This document shows, piece after piece, positions 32,881-45,097 of a stretch of 64,000 bases of DNA. Numbering within the stretch: position 1 is the stretch's first letter; each line of letters begins with the position of its first letter. The DNA comes from Acipenser ruthenus (taxonomy: Eukaryota > Chordata > Actinopteri > Acipenseriformes > Acipenseridae): positions 12,246,264-12,310,263 of the forward strand of contig NC_081211.1 of the NCBI RefSeq assembly GCF_902713425.1, given 5' to 3'. The notes beneath the pieces are model-generated. The model was not told the origin of the DNA and searched no databases. It worked only from the letters and a program-made list of their open reading frames with translations. The position numbers and the translations under genes were made by a program.

Positions 32881-32953
32881 GCCGATATAGCTCAGTTGGG
32901 AGAGCGTTAGACTGAAGATCTAAAGGTCCCTGGTTCGATCCCGGGTTTCGGCA
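32881..32953 (+). tRNA. tRNA-Phe-GAA: tRNA-Phe (GAA), unit 8, acceptor mismatch
   Basis: A6 to T gives a T6-T67 mismatch in the acceptor stem. Box A, box B and the anticodon arm are intact. Confidence 0.95.
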
Positions 32954-33088
32954 AGCACCAAGACATTTTGTTTTGTTTTATATTATTTTGAACTAAAAAC
33001 AGAGCACATTTTTTTCTTCATTGTAATTGGAGGAAATAACAACGTACTAGTGCCATTTTCTAATGTGATTAAGAAATTCAAAAAGCAT

Positions 33089-33120
33089 CGTCCCAGGGTG
33101 GGCTTGAACCACCAACCTTC

Positions 33121-33156
<36 letters not shown>

Positions 33157-33162
33157 AGAGAC
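33089..33162 (-). tRNA. tRNA-Asn-GTT: tRNA-Asn (GTT), unit 8, acceptor mismatch
   Basis: A67 to T gives a T6-T67 mismatch in the acceptor stem, at the same stem level as the mismatch in this unit's tRNA-Phe. Confidence 0.95.
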
Positions 33163-33709
33163 CAACCTGCTCGACCGCTAAAGCATACGGGAGTGATTAG
33201 CAAGGCGAGATGCTGCAGAACCTGATCGAGGGAGCAGAACTCAGCCGAACCTGAAACCACAGCTAACAAGAAAGCAACACGGGACAGGAAAGTCTATGTA
33301 ATCCATTATGGCAGCACAACATACGTCATTTTGTTAGATAACACACTGGGGGTCCAACACAGCAGTGTGTGTAAATAGCTACAATGGAAACCAAATACTT
33401 ACGGTTCAAATGAGAATCTTCATCAGATTTTAAGAACACATTTGACATACTTTACACTGCAAAGGAGGAAGGCAGGCAATGCAAATGAGGTGTGATCCAT
33501 TGCTAAAAAAATACATGAAATCTCCCTTTGTGCTTCTCGGAAGACATACGACGGAGGGCGCACTTTTTCAGTTTGGGGAATGTTACAAATTAGCAGACTG
33601 TGCTTTAAAATACATATAGGGCGGGCTTCTCTGTTACAAAGAATTGTCACACTTTGTATTTCTCTCCATGATCCATTGGGACAGAATACGTAGATACATT
33701 AAAACTATT

Positions 33710-33744
33710 TGGAGAATGCGGGCATCGATCCCGCTACTTCTCGC
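33710..33744 (-). pseudogene. tRNA-Ala 3' half (unit 8)
   Basis: Identical to the unit 1 fragment. Confidence 0.85.
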
Positions 33745-34098
33745 TCCTTGTCTTGTGGCAGCGATTCTCATAGGCTACAATCGCTGCTTGATAAGAGCGA
33801 TTCAAATTGTTCAATATTTTTTTTTTTTTTATTGGCAATGTAGTTGCCATTTGCAAATTCAAAAATAAATTGAACAATCAAAAATGATAATACTTGCTTT
33901 TGTATCACACGACAATCTTAAGGTATGCTTTAACGGCTAGGCTGTCTCAAGTTAGTTTGTATTGTTAATACCATACCTCTGTTTGATCGCTATACAATCA
34001 ATATGTTGTGTAGGCTAAACTGTATAAATAAACGCCCGGAAACATTGAAATCCAAACACGTTAAAAGATGAAATAGTGTGGAATAGAAACAAAGAACT

Positions 34099-34170
34099 TG
34101 ACCTCGACGTGATTTAAACACGTAACCTTCTGATCTGGAGTCAGAGGCGCTACCGTTGTGCCACGAAGTC
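34099..34170 (-). tRNA. tRNA-Trp-CCA: tRNA-Trp (CCA), unit 8, C56 lost and D-stem mismatch
   Basis: Has the C56 to T change of unit 7 plus G12 to A, which breaks the 12/23 pair. Probably a pseudogene. Confidence 0.88.
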
Positions 34171-34793
34171 CTGGGAATTTTTGTCCTTGTTATGGAATGC
34201 TAGAGTGCACAGCAAGCATGCCAAACGCATGGTAATGCCGACGCTCATACTAGGAAAACATTCAAGCGTCATGGGAAACAGCCGTCAATAGGTGTTCGTA
34301 GCCAGCAGGGCTATGAAGCTGTCGGAAGTGTGTTTGATTCTCAGCTTTAAAAGTAAAGAAAACATAAAACAATGCGATTTGCTTTTATAATGTTCATTAA
34401 TTGAAACGTAGGCATAAACACAGTTGTACTGGCTGGGAATCGTTTCGGTTCAAATTCTTGGAAAGCAGCTATGCTGAGCAATATATCACCAACGGGGGAA
34501 AGCTGGCAGTACTGAGTGACACAGAAGAAGGATTCTCTCAGCGCGTCTCCTCTGAATGCACACTGGCACAAAGAGGCTTTGCTCATCTAATGACGTGGCG
34601 GAATGCAATAATGTATTGGGTTAATTTATCAACAAAAGAAACATAAATAAAAGTGTATGTAATTATTTGTGAATAAACTGTCTTGCTTATACGATGGGAG
34701 ACCAGGACCTTACACCCGCAATTTAATGACCGGCCAACCCCAGAGAGACTTTGTCTTGACCAGGGATTAATATAATTTAAAAACATGCGGCAA

Positions 34794-34866
34794 TGGTTCC
34801 ACAGGGGATATAACCCAGGGCTTTCTGCGTGTAAAGCAGACGTGATAATCACTACACTATGGAACC
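34794..34866 (-). tRNA. tRNA-Val-TAC: tRNA-Val (TAC), unit 8, strongly decayed
   Basis: Consensus damage plus C56 to A and G45 to A, shared with units 7 and 9. Likely a pseudogene. Confidence 0.83.
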
Positions 34867-35388
34867 TAGGCAGGACTGTGTCGGTGCTCCTACATTATTG
34901 TCTACATGCATCTCAAATAATTACAATGTCATTTATCAGACCCTTCGGCGTTGTCTTTAAAAATTAAACTTCCCAGACCGAACGCAGGCTAACATTAAAT
35001 CAATGAATCTTAAATATTTTCTATAGCGCCCCATATGCGATTCACAAATTCTACTTAAAAACAAGACAATATCTCATTGTAAGCCTGGTCGAACAAAAGA
35101 AGTCTTCAGTGTAATTTTAAACAAAGAGTGCTTTCCACGATTTACGATGCTTTAGAGAGACGGAATATTGGAATTGGCAGCCGAAACTGGGGGATAAAAC
35201 TGCCCGTGATCAAAGTGGGCAGAAAAGCTGCATACTTTCCATAAGGTATTTTGGAGAAAAGAAAACGGATCTCTCTGATTTGCAACGTTTCTATGGTTCG
35301 GCCCGGCCACTGCCGTGTGTCTGGTTAAAACGATGAGTTCAGTTTTTTTTTTTTCTTCCGCTTGGTAATTCAGTCTAGAGGCAACTGT

Positions 35389-35460
35389 AGCAGAGTGGCG
35401 CAGCGGAAGCGTGCTGGGCCCATAACCCAGAGGTCGATGGATCGAAACCATCCTCTGCTA
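35389..35460 (+). tRNA. tRNA-iMet-CAT: Initiator tRNA-Met (CAT), unit 8
   Basis: The gene is identical to unit 1. Its 5' flank has CTAGAGG in place of CTTGAGG, as in unit 15. Confidence 0.98.
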
Positions 35461-36377
35461 GCCTGTTTTTCTTCTGTTAGCAAAGTAGTTTTTCTAAAAT
35501 ATAAACTGAACTGATTTGCAAATTCAAAAAATAAATTCATTAACAAAATAGAAAATATTTCGACTAGATGTATGCTTTCAATTTCTTCAAAAAGTAGTCT
35601 CAAGCTCGTTGATTCAGTCGCTTTAAAATCCACCTCTATGTCCCGCTGCAGCAGCGCTGTGTGCTGTGGCTCGAGCTTGTTTGACGAGACAGGCAATGCA
35701 AAAATGATAAAACTTGCTTTTGTATCACACGACAAACTTAACGTGTGCTTTAACGGCTTGGCTGTCTCAAGTTAGTTTGTATTGTTAATGTAACACCTCG
35801 TTTTTGCCCAGTCGTTGTATCACATGAATTGAGCTTGCTAGTTGGGGGTGACGGTCTGCCAATACAAGTTAAGACTATATTTGCAAGGATCATTTCTAGA
35901 GTGAAACATGTTTTGAAGGGATTGGTCTCGGTATCCCCCAGGAGGAGCGGGAGTCTTTTCTTCTCAGCAACGAGCTGACAATGAGTGTTGTTTTTGGGCA
36001 CCTGCTCGCTGCTACTGATGACCACTCCAATCTTCAGTCGGTGGATTGTTGAAGGAAGGGGACACATTTTGAGTGCGTATCTCATACTGGTAGAAACGCG
36101 GAAAAAAGAAACCATCAAGCCTAAAATTGTTCAGTTGTTTAAATCAATAAGCACATTTCAAATGGATCATTGCTAATGTTAAAACAATTTAAGAACACTT
36201 TAAGTAGGGCTTGACTAATATAAAAATATAGGCATGTTATTTGCACTACGCAGGACTAGATTGAGCTTAAAAAAAGGCATTACATCTGAAAATAACTTGT
36301 GTTTACCCCCACTTACAAGGAAAGCGTCAAACTTTGTATTCGTCCTCGTAACAGTGTTAGAAAATGTAAACAGCAGT

Positions 36378-36443
36378 TGGAGAATGCCGAAGTCGATCAT
36401 CCTAGCATGTTAAACGAGGGCATTTCTCATGTAAGCCACATCC
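36378..36443 (-). pseudogene. Decayed tRNA-Ala (unit 8)
   Basis: Same sequence as the unit 1 copy. Confidence 0.6.
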
Positions 36444-36509
36444 AGTAATAGATCGTTTGTACTGTTCTCAATGGTCCGCATCCCAGCCTGAGACCACGAT
36501 CCAATTGTA

Positions 36510-37042
36510 AAACTTTACAATGCATTAGTAAGACCTTACCTAGAATATTGTGATCAGTTCTGATCACCTCTCTACAAAAAGGATATTGCTGCTCTAGAAA
36601 GAGTGCAAAGAAGAGCAACCAGAAATATCCCAGGTTTAAAAGGCATGTTGTATGCAGACAGGCTAAAAGAACTGAATCTATTCAGTCTTGAACAAAAAAG
36701 ACTACGCGGCGATCTGATTCAGACATTCAACATCCTAAAAGGTAGAGACAATGTCGACCCAGGGGACTTCTTTTTTGACATGAAAAAAGAAACAAGGACC
36801 AGCGGTCACAAATGGAGATTACATAAAGGGGCATTCAAAACAGAAAATAGGAGGCACTTTTTTACACAGAGAATTGTGAGGGTCTGGAACCAACTCCCCA
36901 GTAATGTTGAAGCTGACACCCTGGGATCCTTCAAGAAGCTGCTTGATGAGAGTCTGGGATCAATAAGCTACTAACTACCAAACGAGCAAGATGGGCTGAA
37001 TGGCCTCCTCTCGTTTGGAAACTTTCTTATGTTCTTATGTTC
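36510..37042 (+). mobile_element. CR1-clade LINE, 3' fragment (unit 9)
   Basis: Same limits. The peptide at 36603-36974 is unchanged. Confidence 0.85.
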
Positions 37043-37458
37043 CTCTATCCTATTGTGCTTGTTAAGACATAGCGTGAATCTTGAAAACGTCTTGTTTGTT
37101 TAACAAAGCCAGCAGTCACTTTATTGATCACCCTGTGGATTAAACGCTATTGGAACACAGATGATTGTGTTGAAGATGTTAATAGACTTTCAATGTACGC
37201 GTTGTAGAGCTAAGCGTTTGTTGAGGCAGTTCAAGCGCTGCACATTCAGGCAGCCGGTTGCAGTCTTTACCTGTTTCCTAGATGTTTGCCATTTGGTCTT
37301 ACTCTGGAAGGAGTAGAACAAAAGCTAAACCATTTGTTGAGAACCGCATTTGGGAGAAAACTTAAGTGTTTCAAAATGCATTTGTAAAGTGCATTTGTCT
37401 ATTAGGTTGTTTATGGTGTGACAAAAAGAATGCTATCTCGAAAACGCAGTCCTGTCAA

Positions 37459-37531
37459 GCCGAAATAGCTCAGCTGGTAGAGCGTTAGACTGAAGATCTA
37501 ATGGTCCCTGGTTCGATCCCGGGTTTCGGCA
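37459..37531 (+). tRNA. tRNA-Phe-GAA: tRNA-Phe (GAA), unit 9, altered D loop
   Basis: Three differences from the array consensus: T16 to C and G20 to T in the D loop, and A44 to T in the variable loop. All stems stay paired. The resulting D arm (CAGCTGGTAGAGC) is the form common in other tRNAs such as Tyr, and the changes are compatible with function. Confidence 0.96.
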
Positions 37532-37666
37532 AGCACCAAGACATTTTGTTTTGTTTTATATTATTTTGAACTAAAAACAGAGCACATTTTTTTCTTCATT
37601 GTAATTGGAGGAAATAACAACGTACTAGTGCCATTTTCTAATGTGATTAAGAAATTCAAAAAGCAT

Positions 37667-37698
37667 CGTCCCTGGGTGGGCTTGAACCACCAACCTTC

Positions 37699-37734
<36 letters not shown>

Positions 37735-37740
37735 AGAGAC
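37667..37740 (-). tRNA. tRNA-Asn-GTT: tRNA-Asn (GTT), unit 9
   Basis: Identical to the unit 1 copy. Confidence 0.98.
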
Positions 37741-38287
37741 CAACCTGCTCGACCGCTAAAGCATACGGGAGTGATTAGCAAGGCGAGATGCTGCAGAACC
37801 TGATCGAGGGAGCAGAACTCAGCCGAACCTGAAACCACAGCTAACAAGAAAGCAACACGGGGCAGGAAAGTCTATGTAATCCATTATGGCAGCACAACAT
37901 ACGTCATTTTGTTAGATAACACACTGGGGGTCCAACACAGCAGTGTGTGTAAATAGCTACAATGGAAACCAAATACTTACGGTTCAAATGAGAATCTTCA
38001 TCAGATTTTAAGAACACATTTGACATACTTTACACTGCAAAGGAGGAAGGCAGGCAATGCAAATGAGGCGTGATCCATTGCTAAAAAAATACATTAAATC
38101 TCCCTTTGTGCTTCTCGGAAGACATACGACGGAGGGCGCACTTTTTCAGTTTGGGGAATGTTACAAATTAACAGACTGTGCTTTAAAATACATATAGGGC
38201 GGGCTTCTCTGTTACAAAGAATTGTCACACTTTGTATTTCTCTCCATGATCCATTGGGACAGAATACGTAGATATATTAAAACTATT

Positions 38288-38322
38288 TGGAGAATGCGGG
38301 CATCGATCCCGCTACTTCTCGC
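38288..38322 (-). pseudogene. tRNA-Ala 3' half (unit 9)
   Basis: Identical to the unit 1 fragment. Confidence 0.85.
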
Positions 38323-38678
38323 TCCTTGTCTTGTGGCAGCGATTCTCATAGGCTACAATCGCTGCTTGATAAGAGCGATTCAGATTGTTCAATATTTTAT
38401 TTATTTTTTTATTGGCAATGTAGTTGCCATTTGCAAATTCAAAAATAAATTGAACAATCAAAAATGATAATACTTGCTTTTGTATCACACGACAATCTTA
38501 AGGTATGCTTTAACGGCTAGGCTGTCTCAAGTTAGTTTGTATTGTTAATACCATACCTCTGTTTGATCGCTATACAATCAATATGTTGTGTAGGCTAAAC
38601 TGTATAAATAAACGCCCGGAAACATTGAAATCCAAACACGTTAAAAGATGAAATAGTGTGGAATAGAAACAAAGAACT

Positions 38679-38750
38679 TGACCTCGACGTGATTTGAACA
38701 CGTAACCGTCTGATCTGGAGTCAGAGGCGCTACCGTTGCGCCACGAAGTC
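38679..38750 (-). tRNA. tRNA-Trp-CCA: tRNA-Trp (CCA), unit 9
   Basis: Consensus except A44 to C in the variable loop. Confidence 0.96.
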
Positions 38751-39372
38751 CTGGGAATTTTTGTCCTTGTTATGGAATGCTAGAGTGCACAGCAAGCATG
38801 CCAAACGCATGGTAATGCCGACGCTCATACTAGGAAAACATTCAAGCGTCATGGGAAACAGCCGTCAATAGGTGTTCGTAGCCAGCAGGGCTATGAGGCT
38901 GTCGGAAGTGTGTTTGATTCTCAGCTTTAAAAGTAAAGAAAACATAAAACAATGCGATTTGCTTTTATAATGTTCATTAATTGAAACGTAGGCATAAACA
39001 CAGTTGTACTGGCTGGGAATCGTTTCGGTTCAAATTCTTGGAAAGCAGCTATGCTGAGCAATATATCATCAACGGGGGAAGCTGGCAGTACTGAGTGACA
39101 CAGAAGAAGGATTCTCTCAGCGCGTCTCCTCTGAATGCGCACTGGCACAAAGAGGCTTTGCTCATCTAATGACGTGGCGGAATGCAATAATGTATTGGGT
39201 TAATTTATCAACAAAAGAAACATAAATAAAAGTGTATGTAATTATTTGTGAATAAACTGTCTTGCTTATACGATGGGAGACCAGGACCTTACACCCGCAA
39301 TTTAATGATCGGCCAACCCCAGAGAGACTTTGTCTTGACCAGGGATTAATATAATTTAAAAACATGCGGCAA

Positions 39373-39445
39373 TGGTTCCACAGGGGATATAACCCAGGGC
39401 TTTCTGCGTGTAAAGCAGACGTGATAATCACTACACTATGGAACC
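39373..39445 (-). tRNA. tRNA-Val-TAC: tRNA-Val (TAC), unit 9, strongly decayed
   Basis: Same state as unit 8. Confidence 0.83.
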
Positions 39446-39965
39446 TAGGCAGGACTGTGTCGGTGCTCCTACATTATTGTCTACATGCATCTCAAATAAT
39501 TACAATGTCATTTATCAGACCCTTCGGCGTTGTCTTTAAAAATTAAACTTCCCAGACCGAACGCAGGCTAACATTAAATCAATGAATCTTAAATATTTTC
39601 TATAGCGCCCCATATGCGATTCACAAAATCTACTTAAAAACAAGACAATATCTCATTGTAAGCCTGGTCGAACAAAAGAAGTCTTCAGTGTAATTTTAAA
39701 CAAAGAGTGCTTTCCACGATTTACGATGCTTTAGAGAGACGGAATATTGGAATTGGCAGCCGAAACTGGGGGATAAAACTGCCCGTGATCAAAGTGGGCA
39801 GAAAAGCTGCATACTTTCCATAAGGTATTTTGGAGAAAAGAAAACGGATCTCTCTGATTTGCAACGTTTCTATGGTTCGGCCCGGCCACTGCCGTGTGTC
39901 TGGTTAAACCGATGAGTTCAGTTTTTTTTTTCTTCCGCTTGGTAATTCAGTCTTGAGGCAACTGT

Positions 39966-40037
39966 AGCAGAGTGGCGCAGCGGAAGCGTGCTGGGCCCGT
40001 AACCCAGAGGTCGCTGGATCGAAACCATCCTCTGCTA
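39966..40037 (+). tRNA. Initiator tRNA-Met scaffold with CGT anticodon, unit 9
   Basis: The anticodon at 39998-40000 is CGT, and the C50-T64 mismatch is present as in unit 4, but A44 is normal. This copy is therefore the less damaged of the two CGT forms and may represent the founding variant. Confidence 0.9.
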
Positions 40038-40954
40038 GCCTGTTTTTCTTCTGTTAGCAAAGTAGTTTTTCTAAAATATAAACTGAACTGATTTGCAAAT
40101 TCAAAAAATAAATTCATTAACAAAATAGAAAATATTTCGACTAGATGTATGCTTTCAATTTCTTCAAAAAGTAGTCTCAAGCTCGTTGATTCAGTCGCTT
40201 TAAAATCCACCTCTATGTCCCGCTGCAGCAGCGCTGTGTGCTGTGGCTCGAGCTTGTTTGACGAGACAGGCAATGCAAAAATGATAAAACTTGCTTTTGT
40301 ATCACACGACAAACTTAACGTATGCTTTAACGGCTTGGCTGTCTCAAGTTAGTTTGTATTGTTAATGTAACACCTCGTTTTTGCCCAGTCGTTGTATCAC
40401 ATGAATTGAGCTTGCTAGTTGGGGGTGACGGTCTGCCAATACAAGTTAAGACTATATTTGCAAGGATCATTTCTAGAGTGAAACATGTTTTGAAGGGATT
40501 GGTCTCGGTATCCCCCAGGAGGAGCGGGAGTCTTTTCTTCTCAGCAACGAGCTGACAATGAGTGTTGTTTTTGGGCACCTGCTCGCTGCTACTGATGACC
40601 ACTCCAATCTTCAGTCGGTGGATTGTTGAAGGAAGGGGACACATTTTGAGTGCGTATCTCATACTGGTAGAAACGCGGAAAAAAGAAACCATCAAGCCTA
40701 AAATTGTTCAGTTGTTTAAATCAATAAGCACATTTCAAATGGATCATTGCTAATGTTAAAACAATTTAAGAACACTTTAAGTAGGGCTTGACTAATATAA
40801 AAATAGAGGCATGTTATTTGCACTACGCAGGACTAGATTGAGCTTAAAAAAAGGCATTACATCTGAAAATAACTTGTGTTTACCCCCACTTACAAGGAAA
40901 GCGTCAAACTTTGTATTCGTCCTCGTAACAGTGTTAGAAAATGTAAACAGCAGT

Positions 40955-41020
40955 TGGAGAATGCCGAAGTCGATCATCCTAGCATGTTAAACGAGGGCAT
41001 TTCTCATGTAAGCCACATCC
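40955..41020 (-). pseudogene. Decayed tRNA-Ala (unit 9)
   Basis: Same sequence as the unit 1 copy. Confidence 0.6.
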
Positions 41021-41086
41021 AGTAATAGATCGTTTGTACTGTTCTCAATGGTCCGCATCCCAGCCTGAGACCACGATCCAATTGTA

Positions 41087-41619
41087 AAACTTTACAATGC
41101 ATTAGTAAGACCTTACCTAGAATATTGTGATCAGTTCTGATCACCTCTCTACAAAAAGGATATTGCTGCTCTAGAAAGAGTGCAAAGAAGAGCAACCAGA
41201 AATATCCCAGGTTTAAAAGGCATGTTGTATGCAGACAGGCTAAAAGAACTGAATCTATTCAGTCTTGAACAAAAAAGACTACGCGGCGATCTGATTCAGA
41301 CATTCAACATCCTAAAAGGTAGAGACAATGTCGACCCAGGGGACTTCTTTTTTGACATGAAAAAAGAAACAAGGACCAGCGGTCACAAATGGAGATTACA
41401 TAAAGGGGCATTCAAAACAGAAAATAGGCGGCACTTTTTTACACAGAGAATTGTGAGGGTCTGGAACCAACTCCCCAGTAATGTTGAAGCTGACACCCTG
41501 GGATCCTTCAAGAAGCTGCTTGATGAGAGTCTGGGATCAATAAGCTACTAACTACCAAACGAGCAAGATGGGCTGAATGGCCTCCTCTCGTTTGGAAACT
41601 TTCTTATGTTCTTATGTTC
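41087..41619 (+). mobile_element. CR1-clade LINE, 3' fragment (unit 10)
   Basis: Same limits. A silent AGG-to-CGG change at 41429 is shared only with unit 11. Confidence 0.85.
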
Positions 41620-42035
41620 CTCTATCCTATTGTGCTTGTTAAGACATAGCGTGAATCTTGAAAACGTCTTGTTTGTTTAACAAAGCCAGCAGTCACTTTA
41701 TTGATCACCCTGTGGATTAAACGCTATTGGAACACAGATGATTGTGTTGAAGATGTTAATAGACTTTCAATGTACGCGTTGTAGAGCTAAGCGTTTGTTG
41801 AGGCAGTTCAAGCGCTGCACATTCAGGCAGCCGGTTGCAGTCTTTACCTGTTTCCTAGATGTTTGCCATTTGGTCTTACTCTGGAAGGAGTAGAACAAAA
41901 GCTAAACCATTTGTTGAGAACCGCATTTGGGAGAAAACTTAAGTGTTTCAAAATATATTTGTAAAGTGCATTTGTCTATTAGGTTGTTTATGGTGTGACA
42001 AAAAGAATGCTATCTCGAAAACGCAGTCCTGTCAA

Positions 42036-42108
42036 GCCGAAATAGCTCAGTTGGGAGAGCGTTAGACTGAAGATCTAAAGGTCCCTGGTTCGATCCCGGG
42101 TTTCGGCA
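42036..42108 (+). tRNA. tRNA-Phe-GAA: tRNA-Phe (GAA), unit 10
   Basis: Identical to the unit 1 copy. Confidence 0.98.
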
Positions 42109-42243
42109 AGCACCAAGACATTTTGTTTTGTTTTATATTATTTTGAACTAAAAACAGAGCACATTTTTTTCTTCATTGTAATTGGAGGAAATAACAACGT
42201 ACTAGTGCCATTTTCTAATGTGATTAAGAAATTCAAAAAGCAT

Positions 42244-42278
42244 CGTCCCTGGGTGGGCTTGAACCACCAACCTTCCGC

Positions 42279-42311
<33 letters not shown>

Positions 42312-42317
42312 AGAGAC
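42244..42317 (-). tRNA. tRNA-Asn-GTT: tRNA-Asn (GTT), unit 10, anticodon-stem mismatch
   Basis: C39 to G creates a G31-G39 mismatch at the top of the anticodon stem, shared only with unit 11. The anticodon itself is kept. Function may be reduced. Confidence 0.94.
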
Positions 42318-42419
42318 CAACCTGCTCGACCGTTAAAGCATACGGGAGTGATTAGCAAGGCGAGATGCTGCAGAACCTGATCGAGGGAGCAGAACTCAGC
42401 CGAACCTGAAACCACAGCT

Positions 42420-42422
42420 AAC
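42420..42422. other. Deletion junction of unit 10
   Basis: The sequence passes from the spacer after tRNA-Asn straight to the Ala half. The bases equivalent to about 1248-1685 of unit 1 are missing, and the two sides share AAC at the join, which fits microhomology end joining. Confidence 0.9.
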
Positions 42423-42426
42423 TATT

Positions 42427-42461
42427 TGGAGAATGCGGGCATCGATCCCGCTACTTCTCGC
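42427..42461 (-). pseudogene. tRNA-Ala 3' half (unit 10)
   Basis: Identical to the unit 1 fragment. The unit 10 deletion ends only five bases before it, so the fragment just escaped removal. Confidence 0.85.
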
Positions 42462-42818
42462 TCCTTGTCTTGTGGCAGCGATTCTCATAGGCTACAATCG
42501 CTGCTTGATAAGAGCGATTCAGATTGTTCAATATTTTTTTTTTTTTTATTATTGGCAATGTAGTTGCCATTTGCAAATTCAAAAATAAATTGAACAATCA
42601 AAAATGATAATACTTGCTTTTGTATCACACGACAATCTTAAGGTATGCTTTAACGGCTAGGCTGTCTCAAGTTAGTTTGTATTGTTAATACCATACCTCT
42701 GTTTGATCGCTATACAATCAATATGTTGTGTAGGCTAAACTGTATAAATAAACGCCCGGAAACATTGAAATCCAAACACGTTAAAAGATGAAATAGTGTG
42801 GAATAGAAACAAAGAACT

Positions 42819-42890
42819 TGACCTCGACGTGATTTGAACACGTAACCTTCTGATCTGGAGTCAGAGGCGCTACCGTTGCGCCACGAAGTC
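42819..42890 (-). tRNA. tRNA-Trp-CCA: tRNA-Trp (CCA), unit 10
   Basis: Array consensus form. It is unaffected by the deletion upstream in this unit. Confidence 0.97.
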
Positions 42891-43513
42891 CTGGGAATTT
42901 TTGTCCTTGTTATGGAATGCTAGAGTGCACAGCAAGCATGCCAAACGCATGGTAATGCCGACGCTCATACTAGGAAAACATTCAAGAGTCATGGGAAACA
43001 GCCGTCAATAGGTGTTCGTAGCCAGCAGGGCTATGAAGCTGTCGGAAGTGTGTTTGATTCTCAGCTTTAAAAGTAAAGAAAACATAAAACAATGCGATTT
43101 GCTTTTATAATGTTCATTAATTGAAACGTAGGCATAAACACAGTTGTACTGGCTGGGAATCGTTTCGGTTCAAATTCTTGGAAAGCAGCTATGCTGAGCA
43201 ATATATCACCAACGGGGGAAAGCTGGCAGTACTGAGTGACACAGAAGAAGGATTCTCTCAGCGCGTCTCCTCTGAATGCGCACTGGCACAAAGAGGCTTT
43301 GCTCATCTAATGACGTGGCGGAATGCAATAATGTATTGGGTTAATTTATCAACAAAAGAAACATAAATAAAAGTCTATGTAATTATTTGTGAATAAACTG
43401 TCTTGCTTATACGATGGGAGACCAGGACCTTACACCCGCAATTTAATGATCGGCCAACCCCAGAGAGACTTTGTCTTGATCAGGGATTAATATAATTTAA
43501 AAACATGCGGCAA

Positions 43514-43586
43514 TGGTTCCACAGGGGATAGAACCCAGGGCTTTCTGCGTGTAAAGCAGACGTGATAATCACTACACTATGGAACC
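43514..43586 (-). tRNA. tRNA-Val-TAC: tRNA-Val (TAC), unit 10, decayed
   Basis: Consensus damage plus G45 to A. C56 is kept. Confidence 0.87.
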
Positions 43587-44108
43587 TAGGCAGGACTGTG
43601 TCGGTGCTCCTACATTATTGTCTACATGCATCTCAAATAATTACAATGTCATTTATCAGACCCTTCGGCGTTGTCTTTAAAAATTAAACTTCCCAGACCG
43701 AACGCAGGCTAACATTAAATCAATGAATCTTAAATATTTTCTATAGCGCCCCATATGCGATTCACAAATTCTACTTAAAAACAAGACAATATCTCATTGT
43801 AAGCCTGGTCAAACAAAAGAAGTCTTCAGTGTAATTTTAAACAAAGAGTGCTTTCCACGATTTACGATGCTTTAGAGAGACGGAATATTGGAATTGGCAG
43901 CCGAAACTGGGGGATAAAACTGCCCGTGATCAAAGTGGGCAGAAAAGCTGCATACTTTCCATAAGGTATTTTGGAGAAAAGAAAACGGATCTCTCTGATT
44001 TGCAACGTTTCTATGGTTCGGCCCGGCCACTGCCGTGTGTCTGGTTAAAACGATGAGTTCAGTTTTTTTTTTTCCTTCCGCTTGGTAATTCAGTCTTGAG
44101 GCAACTGT

Positions 44109-44180
44109 AGCAGAGTGGCGCAGCGGAAGCGTGCTGGGCCCATAACCCAGAGGTCGATGGATCGAAACCATCCTCTGCTA
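44109..44180 (+). tRNA. tRNA-iMet-CAT: Initiator tRNA-Met (CAT), unit 10
   Basis: Identical to the unit 1 copy. Confidence 0.98.
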
Positions 44181-45097
44181 GCCTGTTTTTCTTCTGTTAG
44201 CAAAGTAGTTTTTCTAAAATATAAACTGAACTGATTTGCAAATTCAAAAAATAAATTAATTAACAAAATAGAAAATATTTCGACTAGATGTATGCTTTCA
44301 ATTTCTTCAAAAAGTAGTCTCAAGCTCGTTGATTCAGTCGCTTTAAAATCCACCTCTATGTCCCGCTGCAGCAGCGCTGTGTGCTGTGGCTCGAGCTTGT
44401 TTGACGAGACAGGCAATGCAAAAATGATAAAACTTGCTTTTGTATCACACGACAAACTTAACGTATGCTTTAACGGCTTGGCTGTCTCAAGTTAGTTTGT
44501 ATTGTTAATGTAACACCTCGTTTTTGCCCAGTCGTTGTATCACATGAATTGAGCTTGCTAGTTGGGGGTGACGGTCTGCCAATACAAGTTAAGACTATAT
44601 TTGCAAGGATCATTTCTAGAGTGAAACATGTTTTGAAGGGATTGGTCTCGGTATCCCCCAGGAGGAGCGGGAGTCTTTTCTTCTCAGCAACGAGCTGACA
44701 ATGAGTGTTGTTTTTGGGCACCTGCTCGCTGCTACTGATGACCACTCCAATCTTCAGTCGGTGGATTGTTGAAGGAAGGGGACACATTTTGAGTGCGTAT
44801 CTCATACTGGTAGAAACGCGGAAAAAAGAAACCATCAAGCCTAAAATTGTTCAGTTGTTTAAATCAATAAGCACATTTCAAATGGATCATTGCTAATGTT
44901 AAAACAATTTAAGAACACTTTAAGTAGGGCTTGACTAATATAAAAATATAGGCATGTTATTTGCACTACGCAGGACTAGATTGAGCTTAAAAAAAGGCAT
45001 TACATCTGAAAATAACTTGTGTTTACCCCCACTTACAAGGAAAGCGTCAAACTTTGTATTCGTCCTCGTAACAGTGTTAGAAAATGTAAACAGCAGT

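Larger units (their letters stand above)
32021..36598. repeat. tDNA tandem repeat, unit 8 (4,578 bp)
   Basis: Full gene set. Phe and Asn each carry a 6/67 acceptor mismatch. It shares a CTAGAGG variant just upstream of initiator Met, and a GTGTGC variant further on, with the distant unit 15. Confidence 0.97.
36599..41175. repeat. tDNA tandem repeat, unit 9 (4,577 bp)
   Basis: Full gene set. Phe has three clustered differences, and the initiator Met has a CGT anticodon on a tract shared with unit 4. Confidence 0.97.
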
